This document shows positions 34,076 through 47,300 of a DNA stretch of 64,000 nucleotides, piece by piece. The translations under genes were made by a program, and so were the position numbers. The notes beneath the pieces are model-generated. The model searched no databases. It worked only from the letters and a program-made list of their open reading frames with translations, and was not told the origin of the DNA. Every line of letters begins with the position of its first letter. Positions within the stretch are counted from its first letter, which is position 1. The DNA is from Saccharina japonica (taxonomy: Eukaryota; Sar; Phaeophyceae; Laminariales; Laminariaceae): NCBI GenBank assembly GCA_008828725.1, contig MEHQ01003238.1:66166-130165 (forward strand), written 5' to 3'.

Positions 34076-37000
34076 CTAATCCTCGTCACACATCAGTCCC
34101 GAGCGAACACGAGTCGGAGAAAAAGAGGCACCGATTCCGGCAATTACACTAGTGTAAAACAACCCGTCCGGAACAAACCCAGCGCTCTTCATGCCAGTAA
34201 TCAGGTCCAGCCCCCGCTCCAGATCTCCTGCCTTGGAGCACGCTTGCACTGCAAAGCTCAAAACCAGCGGATCGGGCGGCAGCCCCTGCCTCTCCCGCCG
34301 CAGCAGCAGGTCGACCGCGGCGTCCACATTAGCCGCGTCCCTGCAAGCCAGGGCGGCAACGCCGTAGGTCACCTCGTTCGGAGGATGACCAGCCCCTTCC
34401 ATATCGTCCAAGAGCACTGCCGCCGACGCCGCATCGCCCGCCCTACACGCCGCCGCGACGGCAGAGCCGTATGTGACCACTCCAGGCTTGACTTTGCACT
34501 CTCGCATGCGGGCGAGTAGAGTAAGCGCCATGGACAGGTCGCCGGAGCGGGCGCAAACGTCGAGGGGGACGGAAAATGTGCTTTCTTCGGGCTTGAAGTC
34601 TTCCCACCGCATGTTGTCCATTTCTTCCAGCATCCGTGTCCAGTCCCTGTATAAATATCATGGCGCCACGGGAAAATGCGCCAGAGCCGAAATACAGCGC
34701 GATTGGCATCGATCAACAACTAAAACGTGGGTCGAACGAAAGACGAAAGAGCACACCGAGACAAGAACAGAGTACCCCTACGTAGTATCGGGAATTGCAA
34801 AATGGAGACGATTATTTTAATGAATAGTACTATTCGCAAAGCCTTTCACCGGTTATACTGGCCATACTGGTACCGATTGTTTTAACAAATATTCACTAAT
34901 GTCTTTCGCCGGCTATACTGGCCCTCTCACCAGGCGGGGAGGGGGGTGATTGCCCGGGTCGCTTCGCTCGTTCGATTTCACCCGAAATTCAAGCGAGCCG
35001 ATTCATGGGGGGAAAACAATGAATCGGCTTCGAAATCGATGCAAATTCAATCGAACTTTCGCCGATTCATAGAGCCTCGAGCATTATTCATGGTTATTAG
35101 AGCCCCTCCGAGGCCACCCTAAGAACGCGATAAAGTCGAAGGAGAGTATTTGGAGGCACAGAACACCCATCCATGCGGTCCTCAAGCCACGCTGACGCAT
35201 GGTCGTGAAAACGACGAACTATACCTATACTGGTATGTCCGGCCGACAGAGTTGATTGAGTTTTTGCAGTTTTCTGAATACCACCTCAAGAGCGCGATGG
35301 TTGCAGTTTCAACCCCGAGGCTTTAAGCAGTTTTCAAAACAAGACCATGCACTGGCATCAAACTGACGCATGTTAATGTAGTACGCTCGGCGGAAAAACA
35401 CACCGGCAGTGCTCAAAGCACCGTGAACAGAATAGCGACCACCAAGCATGCCATCGTCAAGCCACGTGAGAGCAAACGCGGGACCACACTCGCTTGATTT
35501 GTCAAGGGCTCCCATTCAGACATGACGCGGACAGTGTCGAGTTCCACTACAGTACGTAACTGTTAAAATAGTTGCCGTCTGAAAGCAGAGGCAACATGTC
35601 CGAGCAATGGTCTCAGTACCAAATTCCATTCTGTCCGGAAACGTAAGAACTGTTAAGGTATTAACATGAGTACACAAAAAATCGTTACATTTACGGACAG
35701 AGTGGTACAAGCTTCCATGAATATGGACATGTTTCTCAACCAGACATGCATCATACCTCGCACGCGCACAAGAGCCGATAGCGATGTTGTAGTTCACCAG
35801 GTTAGGCCCTTTGCCTCCGGGCATTTCTCGCAGCTCCTGCAAGATCCCAAGGACGTCATCCAGTCGTCCCTGCAAGGTAACCGTCATAAATAACCATTAG
35901 CGTCATGTGGCTGACAAAATAATATGGGTTTCGCACCATGCTGACACCCAAACGTACAGAACATCCGTGTGCTCATGGTATAGTTTCCCTGGATCCCCTC
36001 TTATTTGTTAGGCAGGCATTACTGTTCCTTCGAAAGAGGAATTACTCGCCAATTGCCTAAGAAGACATACCGGAACAGGGCGAGGCTAGAGCCGAAACAA
36101 CAATCGCCACGTGCGAACGATCAATAATAACCAGAGACAACCTGGCGTAACAGTTTACCAGGTGTACGAATAGTCGGGTCCTTCTCATACTGCCCCATCG
36201 TCTTCTGGTGCCACAACCGTAGTAGCTTAACAGAGGGTACGCGATAAACAGAGGAAACCACAACTCACTCCTACAAAGGTCAGAAAGAAAAACAAACCAG
36301 ACGGATGGAATTTCTGTAGGAATTTAGAAAAACATTGGTTTGTTCGAAACTGTTTTACTTCGTTTTAGTATGACCCCCCCCGTCTAGGTCTCGGGATAAA
36401 GGTGTGGTCTAGGGAAAAAAAATGAATCCCCCTTTGAAAGATAATGCAGCCTTCCACTTCGGGAATGAAACTTGCTAGCCGCCGCTGTATTGGCTTACCG
36501 CTTTTGAGCAAGCCATCATCGCGGTACTGCACATGTAGCTGTCAGGCACAAGATCCCCCTGTTCTTTCATGTCCGTCATGAGAGATAAGCTTTGTTCCCA
36601 CTGGCCGCTCTTTTCACACGCTGAGGACAGACATAGGACATAGGGCAAGGACAAGTCATGCTGTGCATCAGCTGGTGGGGTGACAAACCTGATACCGAGC
36701 CGTGTTTACGTATTTACGACTAGGCCCAGCTTCAACAAAAAGGTTGAAAAGGACTTCACTCTATACCCCCCCGACCGCTTGGGAAAAACTCGTTAAAGAT
36801 TAAACGAGTAGTTTGCATGCACTACCAACCAGTTTGTCGAAGCTGGGCTAATTTGTATCACGGTACGTATACACTACTGTCCATGTCAGCTAAGATAAAT
36901 AAGCTCAGGAGTCAGCAATGCGGAGCTTCGGCATATGACCTCAAACCTCCTACCGCGGCAGGACCCAATCGGCAGTATGTGCAGGCGAAAATGGACAGTG

Positions 37001-40000
37001 CTGTATCAACATGGCCGTCGTTACCGGTAATAACAAAAACCCTTCAGAGCCGCACCCACGTTTTGGGGACGAACCACTTGGAATTAGATAGGGCCTATTT
37101 TTGCTGTAGTGAAAGGTCAAGAGTATACTTTACTTGAGGCGTACGTAAAAACGCCTTCCATGCACCGGCTGTGGGCGATTTAAAGGGTTATAACCCTTTT
37201 GGGGCTTCAGAAGGGAGACGTGTCAAAATATGTGACGAATGCTATACAGCGTCGGCCACACGAAGCAGCCTTAGGGCTAGGCTGCTGGGGTAGGGGATGT
37301 GCCCGATATGCAACGGAAGGAGATACCTGGTACACGACACGAGCAGCATGGTGGTACGGTGATACTTCTATTGTTGTACGCGCTTCCCAGAAGGTTATTA
37401 AGACCGCCCCTTTCGCTTATTAGATCTTGAACTTGGGTCCCAAAAAGATCCATACTCATACTTGGAAGCAAAAAAAAAGAGCACAATACACAGAAGGCAT
37501 ACATATAGGCACCTGTCATTGCAGCGGCTGTACGTGAAATAAACGGTTAATAACACATTGTACTAAACGCTTGTGTACAAACACCTGCCATGCAGCGGTT
37601 GAAAAGTGAATGAAAGGGTTACAGTGTACTGCAGGCGTAAACTGCCATGCAGCCGTTGTACAAGTTAATCAAGGCGTTACTATCCCAACTTTTACTGAAG
37701 GCGGATGATGCGTACCGGGGTTGTAAGTGCGTTGAAGGGATAAGGGTATATGCTACTGAAGGCGTGCCTGGTATATACCTGTCATGCAAAGGTTTCAAGT
37801 GAAATACGGGGTCAAGAGCATGCTATACTGGAGACGTGCCACATGTGTAAATACCTGTCATGCACCGATTGTAGGTGAATTCTGTCGGTCGGACGCCCTC
37901 TCTCTTCATCTCCGCTAGCATTCCAAGCGCCCGCTGCCACTCCCCGGCCTTGGCCAAGGCTTCCACGACGACATTATAGGTCGATATGCTTGGCACTAAC
38001 CCGGCCTCCTCCTTCATACTTCCCAGCAGATCCAATACGGTTCGCCACCTGGTGAGCGTTCCCGGTAAAAAACGAAAACTTAAGCTTTGCTTTACTGCGG
38101 TCGCAATGAGACGTGTGTACGACTTGGCCCAAGTTCGACACAAGTGGTTGAAGCATACTTGACTCAAAACGTACATCCGAACCCTTAACCGTAACCCCGA
38201 CCTGGGAAAGCTCCCGAAATGAGGCAGTAGTGAGAAGTTTGTGCGTACACTATCAACCGTTTTGTCGAAGCTAGCCCAAGTGGTAGACACTACTGGTTGC
38301 AATGGGGGCATAGACAAGCTGACATGGCAACGAAAAGCTGAGATGTACGTGCTGACACCGCATCGAAAGCGGTGTACTACACCGGTTCAAAGACGAGGAG
38401 CACAAGAGGAGGGGGTGGATGTACGCCGAGCCCTCAACAGCAGCCTTGCCAACAATAAGCCATCGTCGTGATTCCATGTATCATGTTCGCACATGCTAAA
38501 CGTAAGCAGCCTTCTCCAAACGAAGCCCCCTTCACGATGCTATTTCTGGTGACCGCGTGCATGTACCAGGTATGTGCTATAAATAAGCGTAGGCCCAAGT
38601 GTCGACCAACAATTGTCTACTCCGCACACACACACGCACGCACGCACTACAGACTTGAATGATTGGCGACAGCCCCAACTCCCGATGCTCACCTTCCCTC
38701 CTTCCCGAACGATCGCATCACACATATATAGCTCGTTTCGTCCGGGCGTAGTTTGCTGTTCCCGCCGGCTGAAGGGCGGCTCTCTTGCGCCACGGCCCCG
38801 TTTTCCAGAGACATATCACCTAACAAAGTCAGGGCCGCCACAGACTGCTGCGCTCGACAGCAAGCCAAGATCGCCGCGTTGTACTGGGATAAAGCAGACC
38901 GAGACAGGGTGGGCCACGTTTGTAAGCGACCAACGCAAGAGGGGGGGGGGGGGGGGGGGGGCGTACTAATTTGTTGCTTGCCTTAGTCATTTGACCATTG
39001 ACCACGCATCCTTTCCGAGACGGAGCGAAAGAGCGAGGGGGGGGGCACTTTGGCATACCACCAATGGAAGAGGGGGGAGGGGACGGACGAAGCCATCAAA
39101 TGGACGGAACACGTTTACAAGTGACCACTCCAGCAGTGGGAGGGGCGGGGGGGGGAGCTAGCCATGTCGCCCGCCTTTCGAAATCGGTGTTGCACCGTGC
39201 CCCCGGCCCTTGCCCGACAATATTCCAGCTTATTGTGCGGGGTGATTTTACGTTTTACTTTTAGCCCACTGGAGCTTGCAACAGTCCAAAAATATGTTTA
39301 TGCTGTTTTCAGTGCACATAATTTTTTGCTGGCAACCGATGCGTACTGCGACAGCACGTGTAACTGGGACGTGCACTTGGCGGCAATAGACTTTCGGACC
39401 ACCTTTGAGCTCGGAGTGGCATAAGTATGGTCCCCATAAATTCATACTGGTGGGCCTCGCATCGTAGCATACCAATTTGTCAATCGGGTTTTCTAAATAG
39501 CTCGCAAGCCTCGATTCGTAGCATATCGTTCTGTTAACCCGGTGTTCTAAATACCTGGTAGCTCATGAGCTAAGTGTCGTAGCATACCGTGTTGTTCTCG
39601 AAGGATACCGCTTTGTTAATCGGGTTTTCTAAATAGCCCGCGAGTCTCGTCGTGTCGTAGCGTACCGTTGTGTTGATCAGGTGTTTTACCTCTTTGGCAG
39701 TCACGACGACAAGAGGATCTTGCCGCATCCTTTGGAGGAGCGAAGTTGCGCCTTCCCAATGTCCGCATTCCGCGCATGCCGCGATAGCGCCGTGGTAGCC
39801 GGAGGTTATTGTCTGCGAGAGCCCAAACGAGGAAGCAGAGAGCGGCGACGAATAAAACATATTCGCAAAGAAATAGTCTGTCCGATAGCCACCCCCTAAC
39901 AGTGGTACTAGCGCCGTCAACTTCGAGCCCCGCATGCCGCACCACTTGCACTTCACATTGAAGCGTTTCACAAACAGCAGGGTGCAGCCAGCGGGTAGGA

Positions 40001-43000
40001 GCCTAACTTTTTCACTACTGAAAAAGTATCCTGCGCTACTCGCAATACATACCAGGTATACGCACCACTTGCGCTTCACATTGAAGCGTTTCACAAACAG
40101 CAGGGTGCAGCCAGCGGGTAGGAGCCTAACTTTTTCACTACTGAAAAAGTATCCTGCGCTACTCGCAATACATACCAGGTATTATACCTCGTAACCAGTT
40201 TGTCCTCGACTACGCTTATTGATAACAGGTGCAGTTCCAAAGGGGTTGACGTACAAGCGCCCAACTTGAAAAAAAAAAGTCCCTTGCATATGCTTGCTCG
40301 TCGTCAGCCCAATCTAGCCCGATAATGCGAAAATCCAATGTCCAAAGCAGAAGACGGAGCACGCGGCCTTCGAACCCGAGCTTCGACCATCCAATCGGTC
40401 GAAATCACAGCTGACCTATTGATAGTTGCAAATAGTGATGATAAAATTCTCACAACACGCCGCACTCTTACCCTTTTGTCGCCCGGGTGCTCCACCAAAA
40501 CTTTGTCCAAAAGCTCCAGGGCTAAGTCCACTACGCCGCCTCGAGCGCACGCCCCCATCGCCGCCACGTACGCCGCCCCGCTTGGCCGAAGCCCCTCCAA
40601 ATGCACATCGTCGAGGATAGACAGAGCAGCTCGCCACTCTCCGGCTCCGCTACACGCCTGGGACACCGAACGGGTGCATGGCATGAAGACCCGCGCACGC
40701 GAACCACATTTATGGGTGAGCGCGGTATACCCTTTAACCCCAACCCATGGCCGACCCTAATGAGCTTCTTCCGGGAAAGGTCTCGCGAAACAAATTATAT
40801 CAGGTATGAAAAATAACTCATGATTTTACCTGGTATCAATTCCAATTCACATACGACGACATCTGGTACATTATTTTCGCCATTTCCCTACTAAATGCCA
40901 TACTTCGAAGTACATGTATACCGTTTGACATGCTTTGCACAGGCTGCTGTTGGCACACGTGTAGATTAGGCATGGCACGGAACACACGTGTAGGTTTGGT
41001 GAACTAACCAATACACTTCTTCATATTGTACGTGGCGTACGTCAACCCTAATGTCCGACAAGTGGCAGGCTTTACTGACGAAATAAGGAACACGGTACAC
41101 TTGCAGGTTCGGAAAATCAGCAGTCACGGCGGTACGTTTAATCACCTGCATAGCGGCGGTCCTCAACGCCATGTTCCGCTGCACCCGGTCATCCTGGGCA
41201 CTTTCGAGCAAGGCAAGAGCGCTCCAAGCATCCTGAGCGGCGATGCAAGCTTTCATCGCCCAGAAGTACGCCTCCTCCCCCTGCCGACCGCTGAGCCATC
41301 GTGCCTCCCGAATGTCCTGCAGTAGCTCGAGGGCGGCGATCGCCGCGGATCGCGCTTGGCCGCCTCCAGGCTTGTCCACCACCGCAGCGCACGCATGAAG
41401 AGCCTCCAGGTAGTGGGCGATGGTCAAGCGAATCCCGCTCGAAGCATCTGCAGACACAGAGCTCATGAGCGATCGGGCCCACAACCAGCTACCCGTGGCA
41501 GCACAGCCCTGGGTAACACGCCAACATGCAGGAGAGGAAGGTTAAGGGTCGACTATCGATTAGTGTAACACATAATACCGCGGTAAATCGATGTGCGAGA
41601 GCATACGAGGTATTGGGTCGAACGAAGACCAGCTGAGGGCGACGTGCCAAGAACTCGAGGCTGCTTTAGTGCACAAGTACTTCGGGCGGGCGGGCACGCA
41701 CGCAGCCTTACGCTGGCAAACTTGCTCCCAGGAGGCAGAAACGCCTGTCATGTCACGCACACCTTGCTCCTTATATAATACTACACCACACAGCTTGCTA
41801 TACACATTAATATATTAGTATATCAATACAAGCATGCTACTGCACATCTTACGGCAGAAAAATGCAGCAGAATAATTAGCTGCGTTCGCTGTACCGATAT
41901 AGGTTCATTCCTCGACACGTCGACAGAAAACGCAACGCGCCCCCGTTCCGTGCTGCTGGTAAACCAAAAGCAAAGCATCGTACCTTCAGCGCCGTTTCGA
42001 ACGCGGCGGGGCTAGTGGGGACCCCGTCACTTCGCATCTCAGCCACAAGAAGCAGCACCATGTCCCAAGCCTTTGCGTCACCGCACACTTTGATGGCTTG
42101 GTCGTACGCCTCCCTGCTAAGCTCAGCCCCTCTCCCGCCGGCGCGCAGAACGTTCAGAATCTCCAGGGCGCTCTCCCATTTGCCCCCTTTCGCGCAAGCC
42201 TCGAGCGCCGCCTGACAAACACTTTCCCATCCAGGGGCCACCTCCGATAAAAGGTGCAGTTGCCTCGCCTGTCCCCGCGGGGAGGGGGCGGGCAGGTCGC
42301 GTCCTGCGTCGCCGAGCGAGCCTCCAACGACACCACCGAGGGTTGTTCCTTCCGGTGAGCTTCTCGTTTGAGCTTGCCCCGCAGCGAGGTCAACGAAGGT
42401 GTCGTAGATTGCGAGGGCCTGCTGCCACCCGGCCGCGCGCATCATCGCCGCGACGGTCGTAGGGAGCAAGGGCAAACCGCGTTTGGTAGCGTTCTTGAGC
42501 AGGAACAGAGCTCGCCCAGTGTCACCGCTGAGAGCGCAAGCTCGGACAGCCGCGCCGTACACGTCCCGAGTTATCTCGAACCCCCTGAGATATCGAAGAG
42601 ACAGCAGTTCGGCGTGGGTCGGTGTGTTTGAGACTGCTTTTAGGTTGATTCATTACGCTGTAAACCATGTCAGGTACAAAGCACCTGGTACTGCTCCTTT
42701 ACTGCTGGTTACTTTTGTAGACTTGGTATTTCCCGTCACATCAGACAGGTCGTACGTACGTATGAGTAGTGACACGAGCTGAGAGCACAAGGTCGTCTCT
42801 CGAAGAGCAAGAGCATTCGATGAACAGCTACGTAGCGTTATGTTATTTGTAAAGTACAAACTCGACGTGTCAAATGTCAAGGCAACTTGGCACTGCATGG
42901 GCGGTACACCATCTGTGTACGCGTGACGGCTTCACACTGAGTATGTGGTCTACAGTACATACACTCATAGTCGTAAGCTACTGCTAACGTCCGCGTACGA

Positions 43001-44081
43001 GTAGATGAGGACCAGCCCTGCAACTCAAAGCGTAGATTTTTTAACAACAGTGACAGTTCGTGCATTTCCATGTGGCTTTGTACAACACGCCTATTGTATT
43101 ATGTCATCGCGAAGGCGCCAACTCAATTGCGACCACGATGCAGTACCGGGTACGGAAATCGTCCGGTAGCTCGGTATTTGGTTGGCGGCCTTAGGCCGCC
43201 TTCGGTGGTCACGCCGTCGCTCGGTCCATCGCGCCGTCGTTCTTGTGCTCGTAGTGCCATACGAGTACGAGTATGTATACCAGGTACGTCGTAGCGGGTA
43301 CGTACCTCATGCGCATGTCGTGGAGGCTGAAAACAGCTTGCTCCGCCCCTTCCGGCCCAGCACAGGCGTCTATCGCCAGCAGCCAATCAGCTGCAGACAC
43401 CTCAACTCCAGCCGCCGGCATGTACCTCGTGATGACCTGGTGAGCTTCCCTCCAGAGCCCCCTCTTGGTGCAGCTCTGCAGCACAGCAGCAAAGCTATCG
43501 CTCAAGGAAGCGATCGACGCACCGTTGACACCATTAGCAGCAGCAGCAGAGTAACTGGCATTCATGTTAATTCGGTTGTTTGTTTCAATCTCGTCTGCAG
43601 CTGAGGCTAGCAGGGATACGGCTCCGAGGACGTTTCCACTTGCGAGCTGGCGCTCAACAGCGGGGTGGACGCGTGCTTGTCCTGCTGCTTGTTCTGGTCG
43701 CGCAGCAGACACGTCATCACGAGCTGAAGCAGCATTGAGTCTTCTGGAACTTGCGCTGCGAGTTTGTTCTTTGACGGATCCTGTTCGCCCAGCGGAGGTT
43801 CTAGCGGGTCTTCCACTCCCGGCAGAGCTCAGGTTTAGCAAAGCTAAGTCCACGATCGGGCTGTTGATGTCCGCCCGCGACCGTCTCTCGGGCGGAGGCG
43901 GCACTCTATGCCCACCGTGCTCTGATCTGTCTGATGTCGAAGAAGATAGTCGAGCTCGAATCCTCCCATTGCGCTGTCGTTTGTGGGCCCCAAGAGCCAC
44001 GCTAAAGGCAGCCGTCGGGGGAAATTGGTCGATGACGAAAGCTAGCGTGGCTAGACATGTTGCTGGAAAGCGTAGTGACAT
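34076..44081 (-). CDS. Pentatricopeptide-repeat (PPR) protein, probably plastid-targeted
   Basis: Ten phase-consistent exons: 44081-43306, 42584-41984, 41508-41146, 40657-40472, 39812-39690, 38883-38693, 38048-37855, 36620-36499, 35869-35757 and 34646-34076 (1079 aa). From about residue 185 the protein is an array of some 18-20 PPR motifs with the usual A-helix YNxAIxAC and B-helix WxxALxLLxxM pattern, e.g. AALTLLGDM and TYNVVVEALAKAGEW. PPR proteins bind organellar RNA and act in its stability, processing or translation; the target cannot be deduced here. The N-terminus (MSLRFPATCLATLAFV...FPPTAAFSVA) is a hydrophobic signal segment followed by A-F and an Arg/Ser-rich stretch, as in stramenopile bipartite plastid presequences. 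Most introns fall inside repeat motifs. Introns carry two MITEs and two tandem repeats. It is head-to-head with the PP2C gene, 226 bp away. Confidence 0.93.
36720..36851. mobile_element. MITE copy A (CTWGGCCCA family), PPR intron 7
   Basis: The ends CTAGGCCCAGCTTCAACAAA and GTCGAAGCTGGGCTAAT are inverted repeats. The same ends occur at 38123-38280 and 61440-61600. It has no coding capacity. Confidence 0.75.
37495..37890. repeat. Tandem array of about 70-bp units running into a PPR exon/intron junction
   Basis: Six units with a GCATGRCAG core (minus strand) are visible, centred near 37510, 37585, 37645, 37710, 37780 and 37852. The last unit spans the 3' end of exon 7 and its donor CAG|GTATTT at 37855/37854. 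A similar lone motif lies near 37155. Confidence 0.75.
38123..38280. mobile_element. MITE copy B (CTWGGCCCA family), PPR intron 6
   Basis: The left end CTTGGCCCAAGTTCGACA and the right end TGTCGAAGCTAGCCCAAG are inverted relative to each other. Length is 158 bp, with no ORF. Confidence 0.8.
38941..38960. repeat. G20 run in PPR intron 5 (C20 in the transcript)
   Basis: In the transcript this is a poly-C run about 58 nt upstream of exon 6, within reach of the acceptor's pyrimidine tract. Confidence 0.9.
39939..40184. repeat. Near-perfect 123-bp tandem duplication in PPR intron 4
   Basis: Two copies beginning GCACCACTTGC (39939 and 40062) run through CAGCGGGTAGGAGCCTAAC to a TACCAGGTAT end with almost no differences. 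The duplication is therefore very recent. Confidence 0.95.
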
Positions 44082-44307
44082 GCTCTCCTTTCTGTTTGGA
44101 GCCCGTACGCTATGATACCCCTACGCAACGCATGTTGCAGGTAAACGTGCGTTTAAACATTCCCGTTGCATGCATGCCAACAAAATTGCGTTGAAAACCT
44201 TTTTCATCACATCACCATCATCCAACACGATCACTGCGGCCATCTTCACAGGTGACTGCCGTCATTGACGGGGCCAGGAGGGGACAGCTTCTTCTCGCTT
44301 ATGGAGG
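44082..44307. promoter_or_regulatory. Compact bidirectional promoter, PPR / PP2C
   Basis: Only 226 bp separate the two start codons on opposite strands, leaving room for little but a shared promoter and both 5' UTRs. The words GTTGCAGGTAAACG and GCGGCCATCTT are present, but I cannot assign them a function. Confidence 0.6.
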
Positions 44308-47300
44308 ATGAGGAAGCGAATTATCATAGCGCTGGCAATTACGGAAGGAGCTTGCTCTGTGGCTTTTGTGAACTCTGGTTGGGTAGCGTCGACCAGAGGA
44401 GATCCGACCTGGAGCAGAGGAGGGAGAAGTTTGAATGCGCACACCCTGGCTCTGGATGTGACGAGCTATATGATCCCTCACCCTGAGAAGGTGGCGAGAG
44501 GTGAGGCTACCGATATCCAGGCAGAGTGGTTACCAATGTCTCCTCGACGACAAGCTTTGGCTGCAAAGCCAAAGCTGCTATGTATTCCTATTTGGTGATG
44601 CTTTGCTGTCATGTATTTCAAATACGTCTCGTACTACTGGCATTCAAGCGACGACGACGCAGAGAATCGTGTGAGGTGGCATGGTACATGGTACACTACG
44701 AGTACAACAGCGCAGAGAACAGCAAAGCAATGGTACGTGAGTAGTGCCGGTAGTTGTGCATCTGTGCTTGGTTCAAGTACGACCTGGTGTTGGATTGCTG
44801 GTATACGCGGTAGACGCTTCCACTAACCGTGTACTGGAACATTTGCAGATCGTGCCACGAGAGCCCTGTACGTAAAACGTTATCGGGTGACGTGTACAGC
44901 AGTATACGGCTGTACCCTCGAACAAAAAGCGAATGCGGTCGTTCACTGGACTGCTGCCGTCACGATTCGCCTGTGTGGGCAGAACACAGGAGCAGCAGCA
45001 CGAGCCAGATAGTATACCTACCGTACGAGTACGCGTGTATAAGCAGTCATCCACTACCGGTACAACCTTGCATGAAGCACTTGATGCGATACCTGTCTAC
45101 TTGAACACCGCAGCTTGCTACAATACGTGTGAAATCAAGGCCCATCGCGAATGTATATCCCACAAAACGGAACGGGATTTGCCCGTGGTGGCGTCATTTG
45201 CGAGAACACGAATTTCACTCTAAAAATTGCATGGACTACTCTTGTGCCATCGGGGTGTTCTTGCGGTACTGCTGTTGTTGCTGCTGCTGCCGAAGGAGGA
45301 GAAGACGCCTATTTCGTGCTGGAGAATGACTTGGGGGTTTTCGATGGCGTGGGGGGCTGGGGGGCTATAGGCTATGATCCAGGAGTCTTCACCAGGGGAT
45401 TCGCTCAAGCCGTTGCAGGTACGTCCATATATAGCAACTATATAGCGCCATGTCCCACCCCGTCTGCCCGTCAGGGCGGAAGGTAACTGATGTCGGAGGT
45501 GGCGAGATTACGATATTCCACGAATATTAATGGCACATAACCCAAAACACCCCTCTGGTAGTATAGACGTAGTCTGCTGTATTGCTGAGACTGCTGTTGT
45601 ATTTCAGCATGGTGTCATGATTGTATTTACGTAGTTTGCCTTTGGCAGAGCTGGCAGTCGCGGATGATTGGCCATCCATGCTGTATAGAAAGCATGAGCA
45701 CACCGCGCACATCACCAACCCTGGATCTCCACGTTTGGTACGAGTAAAATGCCGGGGTGCTATGATATGTATCGCTGGTCGGAAGCACGCACGACGTATA
45801 CCTATGCTGATAGGACATGCATGGCATTGCCACGTCGTACGACAGCAAATGACGCTAAACGGTGCCACCCCGCTGTATACCCGCACAACTGCCACCACCA
45901 CTGCTGCTGCTGCTCTACTCGATCGATCAGGCATGTCGCAGGCAACATTACTGCTTAACAAATGACGCTCCCCGTGTCGCCCCGCGTACGGAAACAATTG
46001 CGCTGCTGCTTCTGAATTACGCATTCGGTCGTTATTGTACAGGAAATATTACTGCTCAACGATTAGAGGCGACGGACTCGCTCCGACAATCTCAGAATGA
46101 CGCCGGGCGCCAGGAACGTTTCGCGATGGAGGTGGACCTGAAGCAGGCATTAGAACACGGCACACTAAGCGCACCGGGGAAGGGCACCTGTACGGCGTGT
46201 GTGGTAATAACTCCGTTTCTGTTATTTCGATCAATCGCGAGTGTTGCAGCACGGACACTCTCTCAGTCGTATACCAGGGAAACTAACTATTAATAGTATG
46301 ATCATATCAGCTTCATGGTCATGATCATGATCATCATTCCGCAGTTGAACACGTCGGGTCGTGGGGTCTACTCGTAGGCGAATGGGTCGCTTGCTGTGTA
46401 CCACATGAATCTGTGAATATGTTACGTCACAGCCGTCGACGTTAAGGGACTATTTGTGTTAGCAACACTAACAAAGGTTTTTCCTATTCGGTGCTGTCCC
46501 CGAATCTCTATCGCAAAAATTACCCGCCCCCGTCCAACTTGGCAGGTCACCTTCGATCCCGTGTACGGTACGCTGAGTGGGGTAAACGTCGGTGACTCGG
46601 GCGCTCTCCTCGTTCGCAGGTATACCAACTAAAAGTGTCTCAGCAAGACCCTGTCCGAAACTCCTCTCGCTTGGCTTCCTCGCTTGTACCAGTACCTGGT
46701 ACTGCCGAACCGAGAGGCTTCTTGAACCGCAGGTGGCGGCTCCAGGCTAGACAGGTAGAAAAACGGCACCAGTGCTGGAAAAAAATTCCAACGTCCGCTG
46801 TCTCGTTAAGCACAGTACTACGAATAGAAGCCCAGTCCAGGTCGTACTCGGGGGCAGAGTGTGTGTCGTATCATTGAAAGTGGTGAAATATGGGGGAAAC
46901 TTGTTTTTCATATGTTGAAGGTCGTGCAATGTGAGGAAAACGTGTTCCCCGAGTTCATGACGACATTGTCTTTTTTTGTGTGCTCAGGGACACCCGAGGC
47001 ACTCCCTTCGTGGCGCTGAGGACAGAGACGCAACGACATAAGTTCAACCAGCCGTATCAGCTGGGAACAGGGAGTCGAGATAAAGCAGCGGATGCGGAGC
47101 CATTCTTGTTTTACGTCAGGTGTGTTCTGTTTGAGAAGGTAATTTATGCTTGGGTTTGAGGTGTGGCTCTGATTATACAATAATTTGCCACTCATTCACC
47201 TCTGTGTAGGTAGCCACCAATTGGTGTGGTAAGTACGGGTGGGAGACCCAGTGAAGAGTGAATTAATGAGCCAGCAAATATTTTTTTACAAAATATGCAA

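Noticed and set aside
40371-40420. Minus-strand tRNA suggested by a TTCGAACC word
   Set aside because: No T-stem pairing and no acceptor stem around it.
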